Below are positions 30,111-36,537 of a stretch of 64,000 nucleotides of DNA, piece by piece. The stretch comes from Panacibacter ginsenosidivorans. GTDB taxonomy: Bacteria > Bacteroidota > Bacteroidia > Chitinophagales > Chitinophagaceae. Positions within the stretch are counted from its first letter, which is position 1; every line of letters starts with the position of its first letter. A model generated the notes under the pieces. It was not told where the DNA came from. It worked only from the letters and a program-made list of their open reading frames with translations, and made no database searches. The stretch spans positions 496,001-560,000 of the forward strand of contig NZ_CP042435.1 of assembly GCF_007971225.1 (NCBI RefSeq), in the 5' to 3' direction. The translations under genes were made by a program, and so were the position numbers.

Positions 30111-30917
30111 ATGGCAAAGCAAACAGGTTTAGTAAAATACTCCGGCACAATGGGCGGGGTAAGGCATTTTAAAATTAAAGGCTTGTCTGGCGACTTCGCC
30201 GGCATGGTCGGCGGTCCTTCAGGTGATCAGATTTTAACTGCTCCTGAATTTGAAAGAACTCGTGAAAACATGAATGAATTTGGCGGTTGTGCTACTGCCG
30301 GAAAATCTATTCGTGTAGGTTTAAGCCAGGTGATTAAGCAAATGAGTGATCCCCAAATGACCGGACGGCTTACCGGGGTTATTAAGAAAATCAATTTGGA
30401 AGACCAAACAGAAGCAAGGGGTTATCGTGCTATTTTGATCTCCCAGGAAAAGCAATATTTAACAGGCTTTGCTTTTGATAAAAACGTCAGCCTTGAAGGT
30501 GTTTTCACTGCACCTTATACATTAAGCAACAGTGTTGCCCGTGATGCAGGTACTTTAACCGTACCAGCTTTCAACCCGGCAAACCTTGTAAATGCTCCGG
30601 CAGGCTCTACACATTTTCGCTTGTTGGTTGCACTGGCTTGTGTATCGGATTTTGAGTACAACGATCAAACAGGAACTTATGAGCCAATTGATCCTGCAAA
30701 CAATGAGCTTTCAAACGTTGCTTACTCCGGTTATTTGGATTTAACTGCAGCTATTGCAACATCAACTGTTGTAACTGCTACTCTCCCTGGCTCTCCTACT
30801 CTTACTGCTGATGCAAGTGTTCTATTCTGTATCGGAATTGAGTTCTATCAAAAAGTAGGACCTAATTATTATCTGTTCAACTCAGGTAATGCTTTAAAAG
30901 TTGCGGATATTTTCTAA
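30111..30917 (+). CDS. Island protein of unknown function, possible beta-rich structural protein
   Basis: 268 residues with no signal peptide or membrane span. The N-terminus MAKQTGLVKYSGTMGGVRHF and the block EFERTRENMNEFGGCATAGK follow a pattern I recall from other uncharacterised Bacteroidota proteins, often near mobile elements. After about residue 115 the sequence becomes beta-rich, with many Gly, Ala, Ser and Thr (TLTVPAFNPANLV, HFRLLVALACVSDFEY, LPGSPTLTADASVLFCIGIE). That composition suits a capsid, spike or tail-like structural protein, but this is only inference. It has its own promoter and terminator and is the only strongly supported plus-strand gene in the island. Confidence 0.7.
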   Translation: MAKQTGLVKYSGTMGGVRHFKIKGLSGDFAGMVGGPSGDQILTAPEFERTRENMNEFGGCATAGKSIRVGLSQVIKQMSDPQMTGRLTGVIKKINLEDQTEARGYRAILISQEKQYLTGFAFDKNVSLEGVFTAPYTLSNSVARDAGTLTVPAFNPANLVNAPAGSTHFRLLVALACVSDFEYNDQTGTYEPIDPANNELSNVAYSGYLDLTAAIATSTVVTATLPGSPTLTADASVLFCIGIEFYQKVGPNYYLFNSGNALKVADIF

Positions 30918-30941
30918 GCGATAAATATTACGACCAGAAAC

Positions 30942-30970
30942 AGCCTTGCATTCTTGCAGGGCTTTTTTAT
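30942..30970 (+). terminator. Rho-independent terminator
   Basis: The stem AGCCTTGCA/TGCAGGGCT has one mismatch and a 4-base loop, followed by a T run. It lies 25 bases after the stop of the 268-residue protein. Confidence 0.75.
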
Positions 30971-31136
30971 TGTCCACCTGTTTGCATTATTTTTTCTAAT
31001 GTGGTGCTTCATGGTGCTTTCATCCTTGCTTCATGGTAGGGATATGTACGAGACACTTCAACCTATTGCATTTCTTCTATCAATAATTTTTAAAAGAAAA
31101 AGAAAAACCGAAAAAAAGAAAAAGAAAGCACTGGCA

Positions 31137-31266
31137 TTGGTGGCGTGGCAAAGACTGCAAGGAGGAACGGAATAAATGATGGGTTTTGTGCGATGGCTTT
31201 GTGTTTATGCCGTAGTTCCTTGCAGTCTTTATGTGAGTGGGCTTTGTGTTAGCCACCTAACTTTGC
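31137..31266. ncRNA. Candidate structured RNA or folded DNA site, copy A
   Basis: Three nested helices can be drawn. P1 is GGTGGC (31139-31144) with GCCACC (31252-31257). P2 is a perfect 14-bp helix AAAGACTGCAAGGA (31150-31163) with TCCTTGCAGTCTTT (31217-31230). P3 is CGGAATAAA (31168-31176) with TTTATGCCG (31204-31212), with one internal mismatch. The P3 region and the 3' flank TAACTTTGC (31258-31266) are almost identical to copy B at 35860, but P1 and P2 differ in sequence and remain paired. Conserved core with compensatory helices is what selection on structure produces. The strand is undecided. It matches no RNA family that I recognise. Confidence 0.5.
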
Positions 31267-31270
31267 TGGA

Positions 31271-32290
31271 CTTTTTTTATTGGTTTATTGTTCTAAATAA
31301 TTTCTTCCTGCTTCCCTTCCTTGCTTGCAGATCCATTCAATACCGGATGCTGTTTTTCTTCCTGCTGAATTGTATTCCCTGTGCGTTGGCAGGAAAGGTA
31401 ATAGCGCCTGCGGCAAAAAGAAGCTAAAGCCCTGCGGCACACTTGTCCGCAGTGAGGCGTGGAAGCGTAGCGAGCCGTCAAAAGACACCGTAGAGAGGTA
31501 CGAACGAAGGTGGCTGCGAGTGCCTGCCGCAGTGGTGGCTACAGAGCCGTGAAACGGCGGTAGACAGCTACTAAGAATGCAAGGGTTTGGCGTGTGTTTT
31601 TGTTTTCGTCAAGGCTTCGTGCGGCAGGACAAAAACCATGACAAACCCGCAGCTGCGGCAGGCAAGCAAGGCGAGCAAAATTATTGGCAGCGGGTGGACT
31701 GAATGCGACTGAAGTGAATGGAGGACGTAGTGTAGCGGAATGGAACCCAGTGAGTATTGTAGCGTTAGTTTGCGAAAAGGTATGTGCATCACTTGTGCTT
31801 TGCCTTGTGTGTTTGGCATAGTGTGCCATGCCTTGCAGCAAATGGTCAAGCTGCAAACGTGGTGTAATGTAGCGGAACGAAGGACGAAATGAACGAAGTG
31901 GCATGAAGGACACAGGAGCTGCCGTGAGAAATGAGGAGGAACTGCAAGAAGTGTGACAAACTGCGAAGCGTAGCGGAGCACCCGAAGGGCATTGTCAGCT
32001 TTGCCAATACCTTAAAAGGAACATAAACAGATCTATTGGCAATGCTGCAATGGTTTGGCGCATCTGCTTGCGGACGACGAAATGACGAACACCTTATTAC
32101 CTTGCAGCGTGGGTCGTGCTGATGTGAGAATTACTGATGCCTGGATTTATACTGAAGCTGAAAAGAAGCCTGGCAAAAAGCAAGTGCCATGAGGTACGAA
32201 GGGCTCTTGCTGTGGGAAGCCGAAGGTTGCTATCTTATTGCTTTGTGTGTTAGCATAGCTACCGTAGGCTGAAGCAAAATTGCCGAATAG
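31271..32290. other. GC-rich, gene-poor segment of the island
   Basis: About 1 kb, visibly richer in G and C than the rest, with no convincing gene on either strand. Recurrent words are CTGCGGCA (near 31407, 31431 and 31653, with its complement TGCCGCAG near 31524), TGTAGCGGAA (31731, 31867) and GAAGCGTAGCG (31462, 31964). Short plus-strand frames of 30-50 codons exist. One of about 58 codons ends at 32190; another of about 31 residues, with a CKKC motif, precedes it. None has an adjoining leader or family match. It could be decayed genes or a large structured RNA; I cannot decide from sequence alone. Confidence 0.4.
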
Positions 32291-32297
32291 AATTACA

Positions 32298-32350
32298 AAA
32301 GGTAAAAGTGAGTGACACAACAAAAGTTCAATCAAGGTACTGAAGCTGGT
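32298..32350. repeat. Interspersed palindromic element, right half inside the island
   Basis: AAAAGTGAGTGACACAAC at 32303-32320 is followed by GTACTGAAGCTGGTAACAT, the usual outer end. It is the only copy that I found within the island. Confidence 0.6.
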
Positions 32351-32361
32351 AACATAAAAAA

Positions 32362-32772
32362 TCACATTACTTCATAAAACGTAAGTAAGTTTCTTTCATT
32401 ATCTACAGCAGCAAATTCCCTGTGTCCCCAATATTGTTCTATAACTACAGTATCAGGGCTGTGCAATGCTCCTTGCTTTTTGTATTCTTCGTATAGTTCA
32501 TCTACACCTTGCAGTTCTATTCTGCAACTTGCTGTGCCTGCGATAAAACTTTCTGCACCTGTCCATATTGGTCTTAGAACTAAAAACACACTTCTCCATT
32601 TCCAAGATTTATCGCAGGATTGCCATAAGTGTATTTCTATTTCATCACGGACTGCAATAGCAAAAGTTTCTTCCTGATGGCGAATTGTAAAGCCTAACCT
32701 TTTTGTATAATATTCACATGATTTTTTCACACTTTGAACAGGTAGTGCAGGTATGGTCTTTTGCATTCTCAT
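32362..32772 (-). CDS. VOC-family (glyoxalase/bleomycin-resistance-like) protein
   Basis: 136 residues with a vicinal-oxygen-chelate fold pattern: IPALPVQSVKKSCEYYTKRL, GFTIRHQEETFAIAVRDEIE, HLWQ, and a closing REFAAVDNERNLLTFYE. The combination 'lPv.svk.S..yYtk.LGF' with EIHLW is typical of bleomycin-binding proteins, which sequester the drug rather than cleave it, though other VOC functions are possible. Its start overlaps the end of the next gene upstream by 4 bases, so it is the last member of the metal-cassette operon running from 35523. Confidence 0.75.
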   Translation of the reverse strand: MRMQKTIPALPVQSVKKSCEYYTKRLGFTIRHQEETFAIAVRDEIEIHLWQSCDKSWKWRSVFLVLRPIWTGAESFIAGTASCRIELQGVDELYEEYKKQGALHSPDTVVIEQYWGHREFAAVDNERNLLTFYEVM

Positions 32773-33110
32773 AAGCTGTTTTTGTTTTTTACTAAATCAA
32801 TAATAAAAGCTATCGCAGCTATCAGGAAGATTGTTATACCTACATAAACCTGTGGCTCATTTAGTATTCGTAAGGCAAAACAAAACATTGTACAGTTGAA
32901 AGCATTTACAATTATTGCTATTGCTTTTGTAAATTTTGAACCGCCTCTATCTATTGCTACAAGATTAAGTAATCCTGAAAAAATGATTGCCATTCCCGCA
33001 CCAACAAACCAGAGTGTTTCCGGGTTCATGTGTAACGGAAAAGCAAAACTTATATGCACTATGCCAAGTAGAATAATGATGTAAGAAATTATTCTGATCA
33101 TGGTGTACAT
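32769..33110 (-). CDS. Small membrane protein of unknown function
   Basis: 113 residues, about four membrane spans (for example IISYIIILLGIVHISFAF and TIFLIAAIAFIIDLV). It overlaps the VOC gene (4 bases) and the upstream gene at 33098 (13 bases), showing tight translational coupling. Its family is not recognised with confidence. Because it is in an operon with a mercury transporter and metal-binding proteins, a membrane role in metal handling is possible, but nothing in the sequence (no Cys pairs) shows it. Confidence 0.65.
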   Translation of the reverse strand: MYTMIRIISYIIILLGIVHISFAFPLHMNPETLWFVGAGMAIIFSGLLNLVAIDRGGSKFTKAIAIIVNAFNCTMFCFALRILNEPQVYVGITIFLIAAIAFIIDLVKNKNSL

Positions 33111-33643
33111 ACAGGTTCGGTTGTTGAGTTAAGTATCTGCTGCTTCATTTGTTTCAGCATGGATCTTCTTATTAACTGACTAAATGGTTTTACAAAAAAC
33201 CAATACTTTTTGAACTGTGACTTCAATTGTTTACCGCCACACCAAACTCTTGTTTCTGTAGAAATAATATGCTGTGAATTGCTTTTATCATGGAGCTTAA
33301 AATTGATGACTGCTTTTATTATTCCATCATCATCTTTTTGCATAAACTCTTTTGAAGAAACATTTGAGCGGCAAGTATTGAACATGGGGTTATCGGTAAC
33401 CATTCCGAAAAGTATTTCCTTCCCTGGTTCTTCATCGAGTTTTATAAAACCCATTTTGGTAAGATGCTCAATTGAGTAAACCTCCTTTGACATTCCTCTG
33501 ATCCTGAAAAGTAATTTTATCAATGAACTGTTGCTAAAATCACATTGTAACATCTTCTGGTAAATATCGTCAACAAAACCATTTAATTCAACAGAGTGAA
33601 ACTCGTTAAACTGGTAAGCTGGAAGATATTTATCTATCAACAT
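33098..33643 (-). CDS. Unknown protein, SRPBCC/START-like
   Basis: 181 residues, soluble. The layout (NEFHSVELNGFVDDIYQKML at the start, IISTETRVWCGGKQLKSQFK, then YWFFVKPFSQLIRRSMLKQM) resembles small SRPBCC-fold proteins, with a beta-rich ligand cavity closed by a C-terminal helix. The similarity is by pattern only. It is the middle gene of the metal cassette. Confidence 0.6.
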   Translation of the reverse strand: MLIDKYLPAYQFNEFHSVELNGFVDDIYQKMLQCDFSNSSLIKLLFRIRGMSKEVYSIEHLTKMGFIKLDEEPGKEILFGMVTDNPMFNTCRSNVSSKEFMQKDDDGIIKAVINFKLHDKSNSQHIISTETRVWCGGKQLKSQFKKYWFFVKPFSQLIRRSMLKQMKQQILNSTTEPVCTP

Positions 33644-33652
33644 TATTTATTG

Positions 33653-33868
33653 TTAGGAGCAGCAAGAAACTCCTTCTTGTATTGGTGGACACTTAACAGT
33701 ACCATAAGTACAAAATACACAACAGTCACCGTGCTTTGGTTTTACTAATGTTTCGCAATTTGTACACTTGTAAAAGTATGTACAAGCATCTGTAGGCATA
33801 GTTTCTTCTTTCTGGAAGCCACATTCAGGACAAGTGATTGTTGATTGTAGTGTTATTGTTTTTGCCAT
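33653..33868 (-). CDS. GDCCVxC-type Cys-rich metal-binding protein
   Basis: 71 residues with ten Cys. A first pair (TCPECGFQKEE) and a second (YKCTNCE) form zinc-ribbon-like knuckles. They are followed by the hallmark GDCCVFCTYGTVKCPPIQ and a closing CC. Proteins with this GDCCVxCsyG motif are widely encoded next to MerT/MerP genes in Bacteroidota and are presumed to carry or buffer mercury or other thiophilic ions. It sits 3 bases downstream of the MerT-MerP fusion gene. Confidence 0.8.
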   Translation of the reverse strand: MAKTITLQSTITCPECGFQKEETMPTDACTYFYKCTNCETLVKPKHGDCCVFCTYGTVKCPPIQEGVSCCS

Positions 33869-33871
33869 AGT

Positions 33872-35149
33872 TTATTGTTCTTTATCGCAACATGATTTAC
33901 CGCTTCCTTGTGAACATGATTTATCTTTTTCACAACTTGCTTCCGGTGCTATACAAAGTTCAACATGAGGCATTTTACCTTTGCCTACATATTTTTCACC
34001 GGCTTGCTGTATTTGATCTTCTACCTTATTATAAGTTTCAGTATTTAAATCTTTGTAGGATGAAATTGAAAGAAATAAATTTTCATAAATCTTAGCAATG
34101 TCTGCCTGGAATTGTTTTTCAAATGATGGCTTCAATAATTTTTTTGCCTTGTAACTGGCAATAGTATTTTGTGCAATGATGCCTGCTTCTTCCTTGCTTA
34201 ACTGGTCCACTTCTTTACCTTTAAACCATTGGCTTTCGTTAGGAAATGATTTGGCATAGGCATTAGCTTCTGTTGAAGACAATTCTGAAAGTTCAACACT
34301 ATGAGAGGTACTAACGGTTTTTATGATTTCAGTTTTTTTGTCCTCACCTGTATTTGTGTTCCATTTTACTGCTACAATAGTTCCCCTTTTATTTAACCAT
34401 GCTCCTTCTACTGCATCATTATATTTTTCCAAATCAGCCAACATAAATTTTGCTTTGCTGCCACAACCAATTGAGGGTGCTGCATGACAAACTAACGGAG
34501 CTTCATAAAATGTGACTGCTGTATTGGATGCATTCATAACATCATAGCTTTTTACTTTGTAACCGGTTTTGTTAATGGCTGCTTCAATCGTCTTTACATC
34601 AACTTTTGATTTATCAAAAGTGACTAAGCTGCTCCTGCTGGCATAAGAAGTTTTATAAGCTAATACGCCGTTCACTTTGGTTAGTTCATTGTTTACATGC
34701 TCTTCGCAACCTTCGCAGGTCATGCCTTGTATGGCAAACTTTACCTGTTGTTTGTTGTCAACAAGGGCAACTGTTGCAGCATGTGCTTCAGGCTTGGGAT
34801 AAAATACTTTTGCATATAGTGGGAATGTCATCATTAGAACAGCAAACACTGTTACTATTCCAAGAAATGTTTTTGATTGAAAGAATGAAGCCTTCTTTGT
34901 TGTTTCGCAATTGCAATCCATATCATTAGTTTTAGTTGGTTTCAATTTTACATACCACGCAAAGGCAAGTACAGCAATTGATAAACCTATTAGGTAAGGT
35001 CTTGCCGGTTCTATCCAGGAAAAGTTTGCAGCTATGCTGCTACTTCCTGCAAGCAAAGCGATAACAGGTGTAATGCAACAAAGCGAAGCTGCGAATGCTG
35101 AAAGAAGTCCCGCACTTGTATAAGTGCCCGGTGATTTTATACTTATCAT
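33872..35149 (-). CDS. Mercuric transport protein, MerT-MerP fusion with extra C-terminal domain
   Basis: 425 residues. The N-terminal ~120 residues are MerT-like: a first membrane helix with the vicinal Cys pair in SLCCITPVIALLAG, a second helix, a cytoplasmic CNC motif (DMDCNCETT) and a third helix (FLGIVTVFAVLMMTFPLYA). An HMA/MerP domain follows with GMTCEGCEEHV. About 230 further residues (CHAAPSIGCGSKAKFM, later MPHVELCIAPEASC and a Cys-rich tail with SCC) have no firm family and may act as a periplasmic Hg-handling extension. The protein would carry Hg(II) inward from MerP Cys pairs to MerT. The start overlaps the ArsR gene stop by 4 bases. No mercuric reductase gene (merA) is in the island. 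Confidence 0.85.
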   Translation of the reverse strand: MISIKSPGTYTSAGLLSAFAASLCCITPVIALLAGSSSIAANFSWIEPARPYLIGLSIAVLAFAWYVKLKPTKTNDMDCNCETTKKASFFQSKTFLGIVTVFAVLMMTFPLYAKVFYPKPEAHAATVALVDNKQQVKFAIQGMTCEGCEEHVNNELTKVNGVLAYKTSYASRSSLVTFDKSKVDVKTIEAAINKTGYKVKSYDVMNASNTAVTFYEAPLVCHAAPSIGCGSKAKFMLADLEKYNDAVEGAWLNKRGTIVAVKWNTNTGEDKKTEIIKTVSTSHSVELSELSSTEANAYAKSFPNESQWFKGKEVDQLSKEEAGIIAQNTIASYKAKKLLKPSFEKQFQADIAKIYENLFLSISSYKDLNTETYNKVEDQIQQAGEKYVGKGKMPHVELCIAPEASCEKDKSCSQGSGKSCCDKEQ

Positions 35150-35523
35150 ACTGTTTCCAGTTTTTGAGTTTGTACGTTAATGTGTTTGAAGAAAGGCTTT
35201 AAAATCTTTAGATTTTCCTGTGTAAGTGAATAGTAAATTGTTTGCCCTTCTTTTCGTGTTTCTACAATATTGCCATCCTTTAACTTTCTTAGATGTTGTG
35301 ATACTGCCGGAATACTCATTCCTAAAATGTCGGCAAGGTCGCAAGGGCATAACTCTCTTTCTTCTTCCAATAAATAAATCATTTTCAGTCTGACTTCATT
35401 GCCTGCTAAAGCCAAAATATTTGATAGCTGATAAAATGATTTTTGAGCTGTTTTTAATTTGCTCTTGCAATTATTTATTTGTTCGTGATCTGCAAACAGT
35501 CTAATACAAGTGGTATTGTCCAT
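35146..35523 (-). CDS. ArsR/SmtB-family metal-sensing repressor
   Basis: 125 residues with a winged helix: LALAGNEVRLKMIYLLEEE, then ELCPCDLADILGMSIPAVSQ in the recognition region, then TRKEGQTIYYSLT in the wing. The ELCPCD motif on the helix preceding recognition corresponds to the ELCxCD thiolate site of ArsR/CadC proteins; N-terminal Cys at residues 5 and 18 could complete a site for a thiophilic metal. It replaces the usual MerR as the regulator of this cassette. A perfect inverted repeat and a promoter lie directly before its start codon. Confidence 0.88.
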   Translation of the reverse strand: MDNTTCIRLFADHEQINNCKSKLKTAQKSFYQLSNILALAGNEVRLKMIYLLEEERELCPCDLADILGMSIPAVSQHLRKLKDGNIVETRKEGQTIYYSLTQENLKILKPFFKHINVQTQKLETV

Positions 35524-35527
35524 GAGG

Positions 35528-35558
35528 CAAAGATAATAGAAATAACTATTTAAGCAAA
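35528..35558 (-). promoter_or_regulatory. Promoter of the metal cassette, near-leaderless
   Basis: On the minus strand TTTG (35555-35558) and TATCTTTG (35528-35535) are separated by exactly 19 bases, a full match to the Bacteroidota TTTG-N19-TAnnTTTG form. Only 4 bases lie between the -7 element and the ATG of the ArsR gene, so the transcript should start at or next to the start codon. Confidence 0.75.
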
Positions 35559-35568
35559 TGCTTAAATA
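35547..35568. promoter_or_regulatory. ArsR operator, perfect inverted repeat
   Basis: TATTTAAGCA-AA-TGCTTAAATA is a perfect 10-bp inverted repeat with a 2-base spacer. It covers the -33 element, so a bound repressor would block RNA polymerase. Confidence 0.8.
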
Positions 35569-35603
35569 AGGTTAGCCTTACTTTAACTCTCTGGTGAGAT
35601 AAG

Positions 35604-35626
35604 CAAAAAAAAAGCCCGAAGGCTTA
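35604..35626 (-). terminator. Candidate terminator of the Argonaute operon
   Basis: AAGCC-TTCG-GGCTT followed by a long T run on the minus strand. The stem is only 5 bp but has a stable TTCG loop. It lies about 420 bases beyond the last gene of the operon. Confidence 0.5.
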
Positions 35627-35859
35627 AAAAGGCAAACACTGAAAATAATAAGTACGCTGCCCAGGCTGAATGGAACAACCAATGCAAGAACCAAACAGCG
35701 ACTTAAACTGCTGCAAGGTGATGGGAAGAAACACAACACCATTGGCAGTAGTAGCACAAAGGAAAATGCTGAATGAGGAAGAACGTTGATGAACAGAAAC
35801 GCTGATAGTAGACATAACACATGATTTAATGATGAAAAAATAAAATGATGCTATGCTAC
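35627..35859. other. Gene-poor segment with one short open frame
   Basis: No firm gene. A plus-strand frame of 39 residues from the ATG at 35670 to the TGA at 35789 (MEQPMQEPNSDLNCCKVMGR at its start) has protein-like composition but no clear ribosome site or family. Minus-strand frames here are hydrophobic shadows. Confidence 0.3.
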
Positions 35860-36003
35860 AATTGCCGCCGTTCCCAAGCCAAAAGGAAACGGAATAAATG
35901 ATGGCTTTGTGTGGTGGGGCTGTGTTTATGCCGTAGTCTTTTGGCTGCTCGGCTTTAGTTATGTTTGGCTTTGTACTACTGCCGGGGCGGCAATTAACTT
36001 TGC
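35860..36003. ncRNA. Candidate structured RNA or folded DNA site, copy B
   Basis: Same plan as copy A at 31137. P1 is a perfect 10-bp helix AATTGCCGCC (35860-35869) with GGCGGCAATT (35986-35995). P2 is AGCCAAAAG (35877-35885) with CTTTTGGCT (35938-35946). P3 is CGGAATAAA (35890-35898) with TTTATGCCG (35925-35933). The word ACGGAATAAATGATGG, the word TGTGTTTATGCCGTAGT and the 3' flank TAACTTTGC are shared with copy A. P1 and P2 sequences are different yet fully paired. It begins 44 bases past the end of the Argonaute operon, so it could be transcribed within that operon's 3' end on the opposite strand. Confidence 0.5.
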
Positions 36004-36047
36004 GGAAGATTTTATTTTTGCTCCTGTGCTCTAATCACAATTAGTTC

Positions 36048-36533
36048 TTACCAATCTCCGTGCTCTTTCATTTCTTCTATCTTATTAAAGATTGCTTCTT
36101 TTGCTTCACTTAGGTATTGATATGAGTTCAAACCAAAATTGCCATCAATTGTGTACTTGAATTTGTTTGTTTTTTTATCACGGAAGATTACCAACAGATG
36201 TTCTTCAAACTTGTAATAGTCGTTGCCTTTCTGGCTTTGCTTCCAATCTTTGTACTTCCAATTCTCTTTACGTTTGGCTTTATTTTCTAATTGACGTTGC
36301 CTTTCTTTTGGATTAACATAATCGCCTGTCATTTTCTCTGCACAAACACATCCTACCCTGTAAGTTTCTGCAACTTCATCATGTGATAGGATATGAACAT
36401 AGCGTATCTCTTCTTTGCCGCACATCATGCAAGTTTCGTATTCTTCACCTTCTTCCCGCAAGTCTATAATGGTTTCATATTCCCAACCCTTATGTGGCAC
36501 TCCTGGTATGTTCCAATAGTTTGCCATGTGCAT
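36048..36533 (-). CDS. Small Cys-rich protein at the end of the Argonaute operon
   Basis: Two candidate starts, 36533 (161 residues) and 36527 (159), lie 4 and 10 bases after the Argonaute stop; an upstream ATG at 36611 would overlap the Argonaute gene by 74 bases and is disfavoured. The protein has a metal-knuckle layout: CMMCGKEEIRYVHILSH, then VGCVCAEKMTGDY, giving CxxC and CxC pairs with His between. A basic, Lys/Trp-rich helix (ENKAKRKENWKYKDWKQ) and a short C-terminal alpha/beta region follow. Similar small proteins occur elsewhere in bacteria without known function. Tight coupling to the Argonaute suggests a partner or accessory role; no catalytic motif is visible. Confidence 0.7.
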   Translation of the reverse strand: MHMANYWNIPGVPHKGWEYETIIDLREEGEEYETCMMCGKEEIRYVHILSHDEVAETYRVGCVCAEKMTGDYVNPKERQRQLENKAKRKENWKYKDWKQSQKGNDYYKFEEHLLVIFRDKKTNKFKYTIDGNFGLNSYQYLSEAKEAIFNKIEEMKEHGDW

Positions 36534-36537
36534 CGAT

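Noticed and set aside
31539-31981. Overlapping minus-strand open frames of 124 and 136 codons
   Set aside because: They are rich in His, Leu, Phe, Cys and Ser with no family pattern and lie in GC-rich DNA where stop codons are rarer. Better explained as chance frames in the non-coding block.
32118-32135. A hammerhead-like CTGATG core
   Set aside because: The required CTGATGAG and GAAA elements and the flanking helices are not present.
35578-35820. An 80-codon minus-strand frame after the ArsR operator
   Set aside because: It overlaps a terminator hairpin and is a low-complexity hydrophobic translation without a ribosome site.
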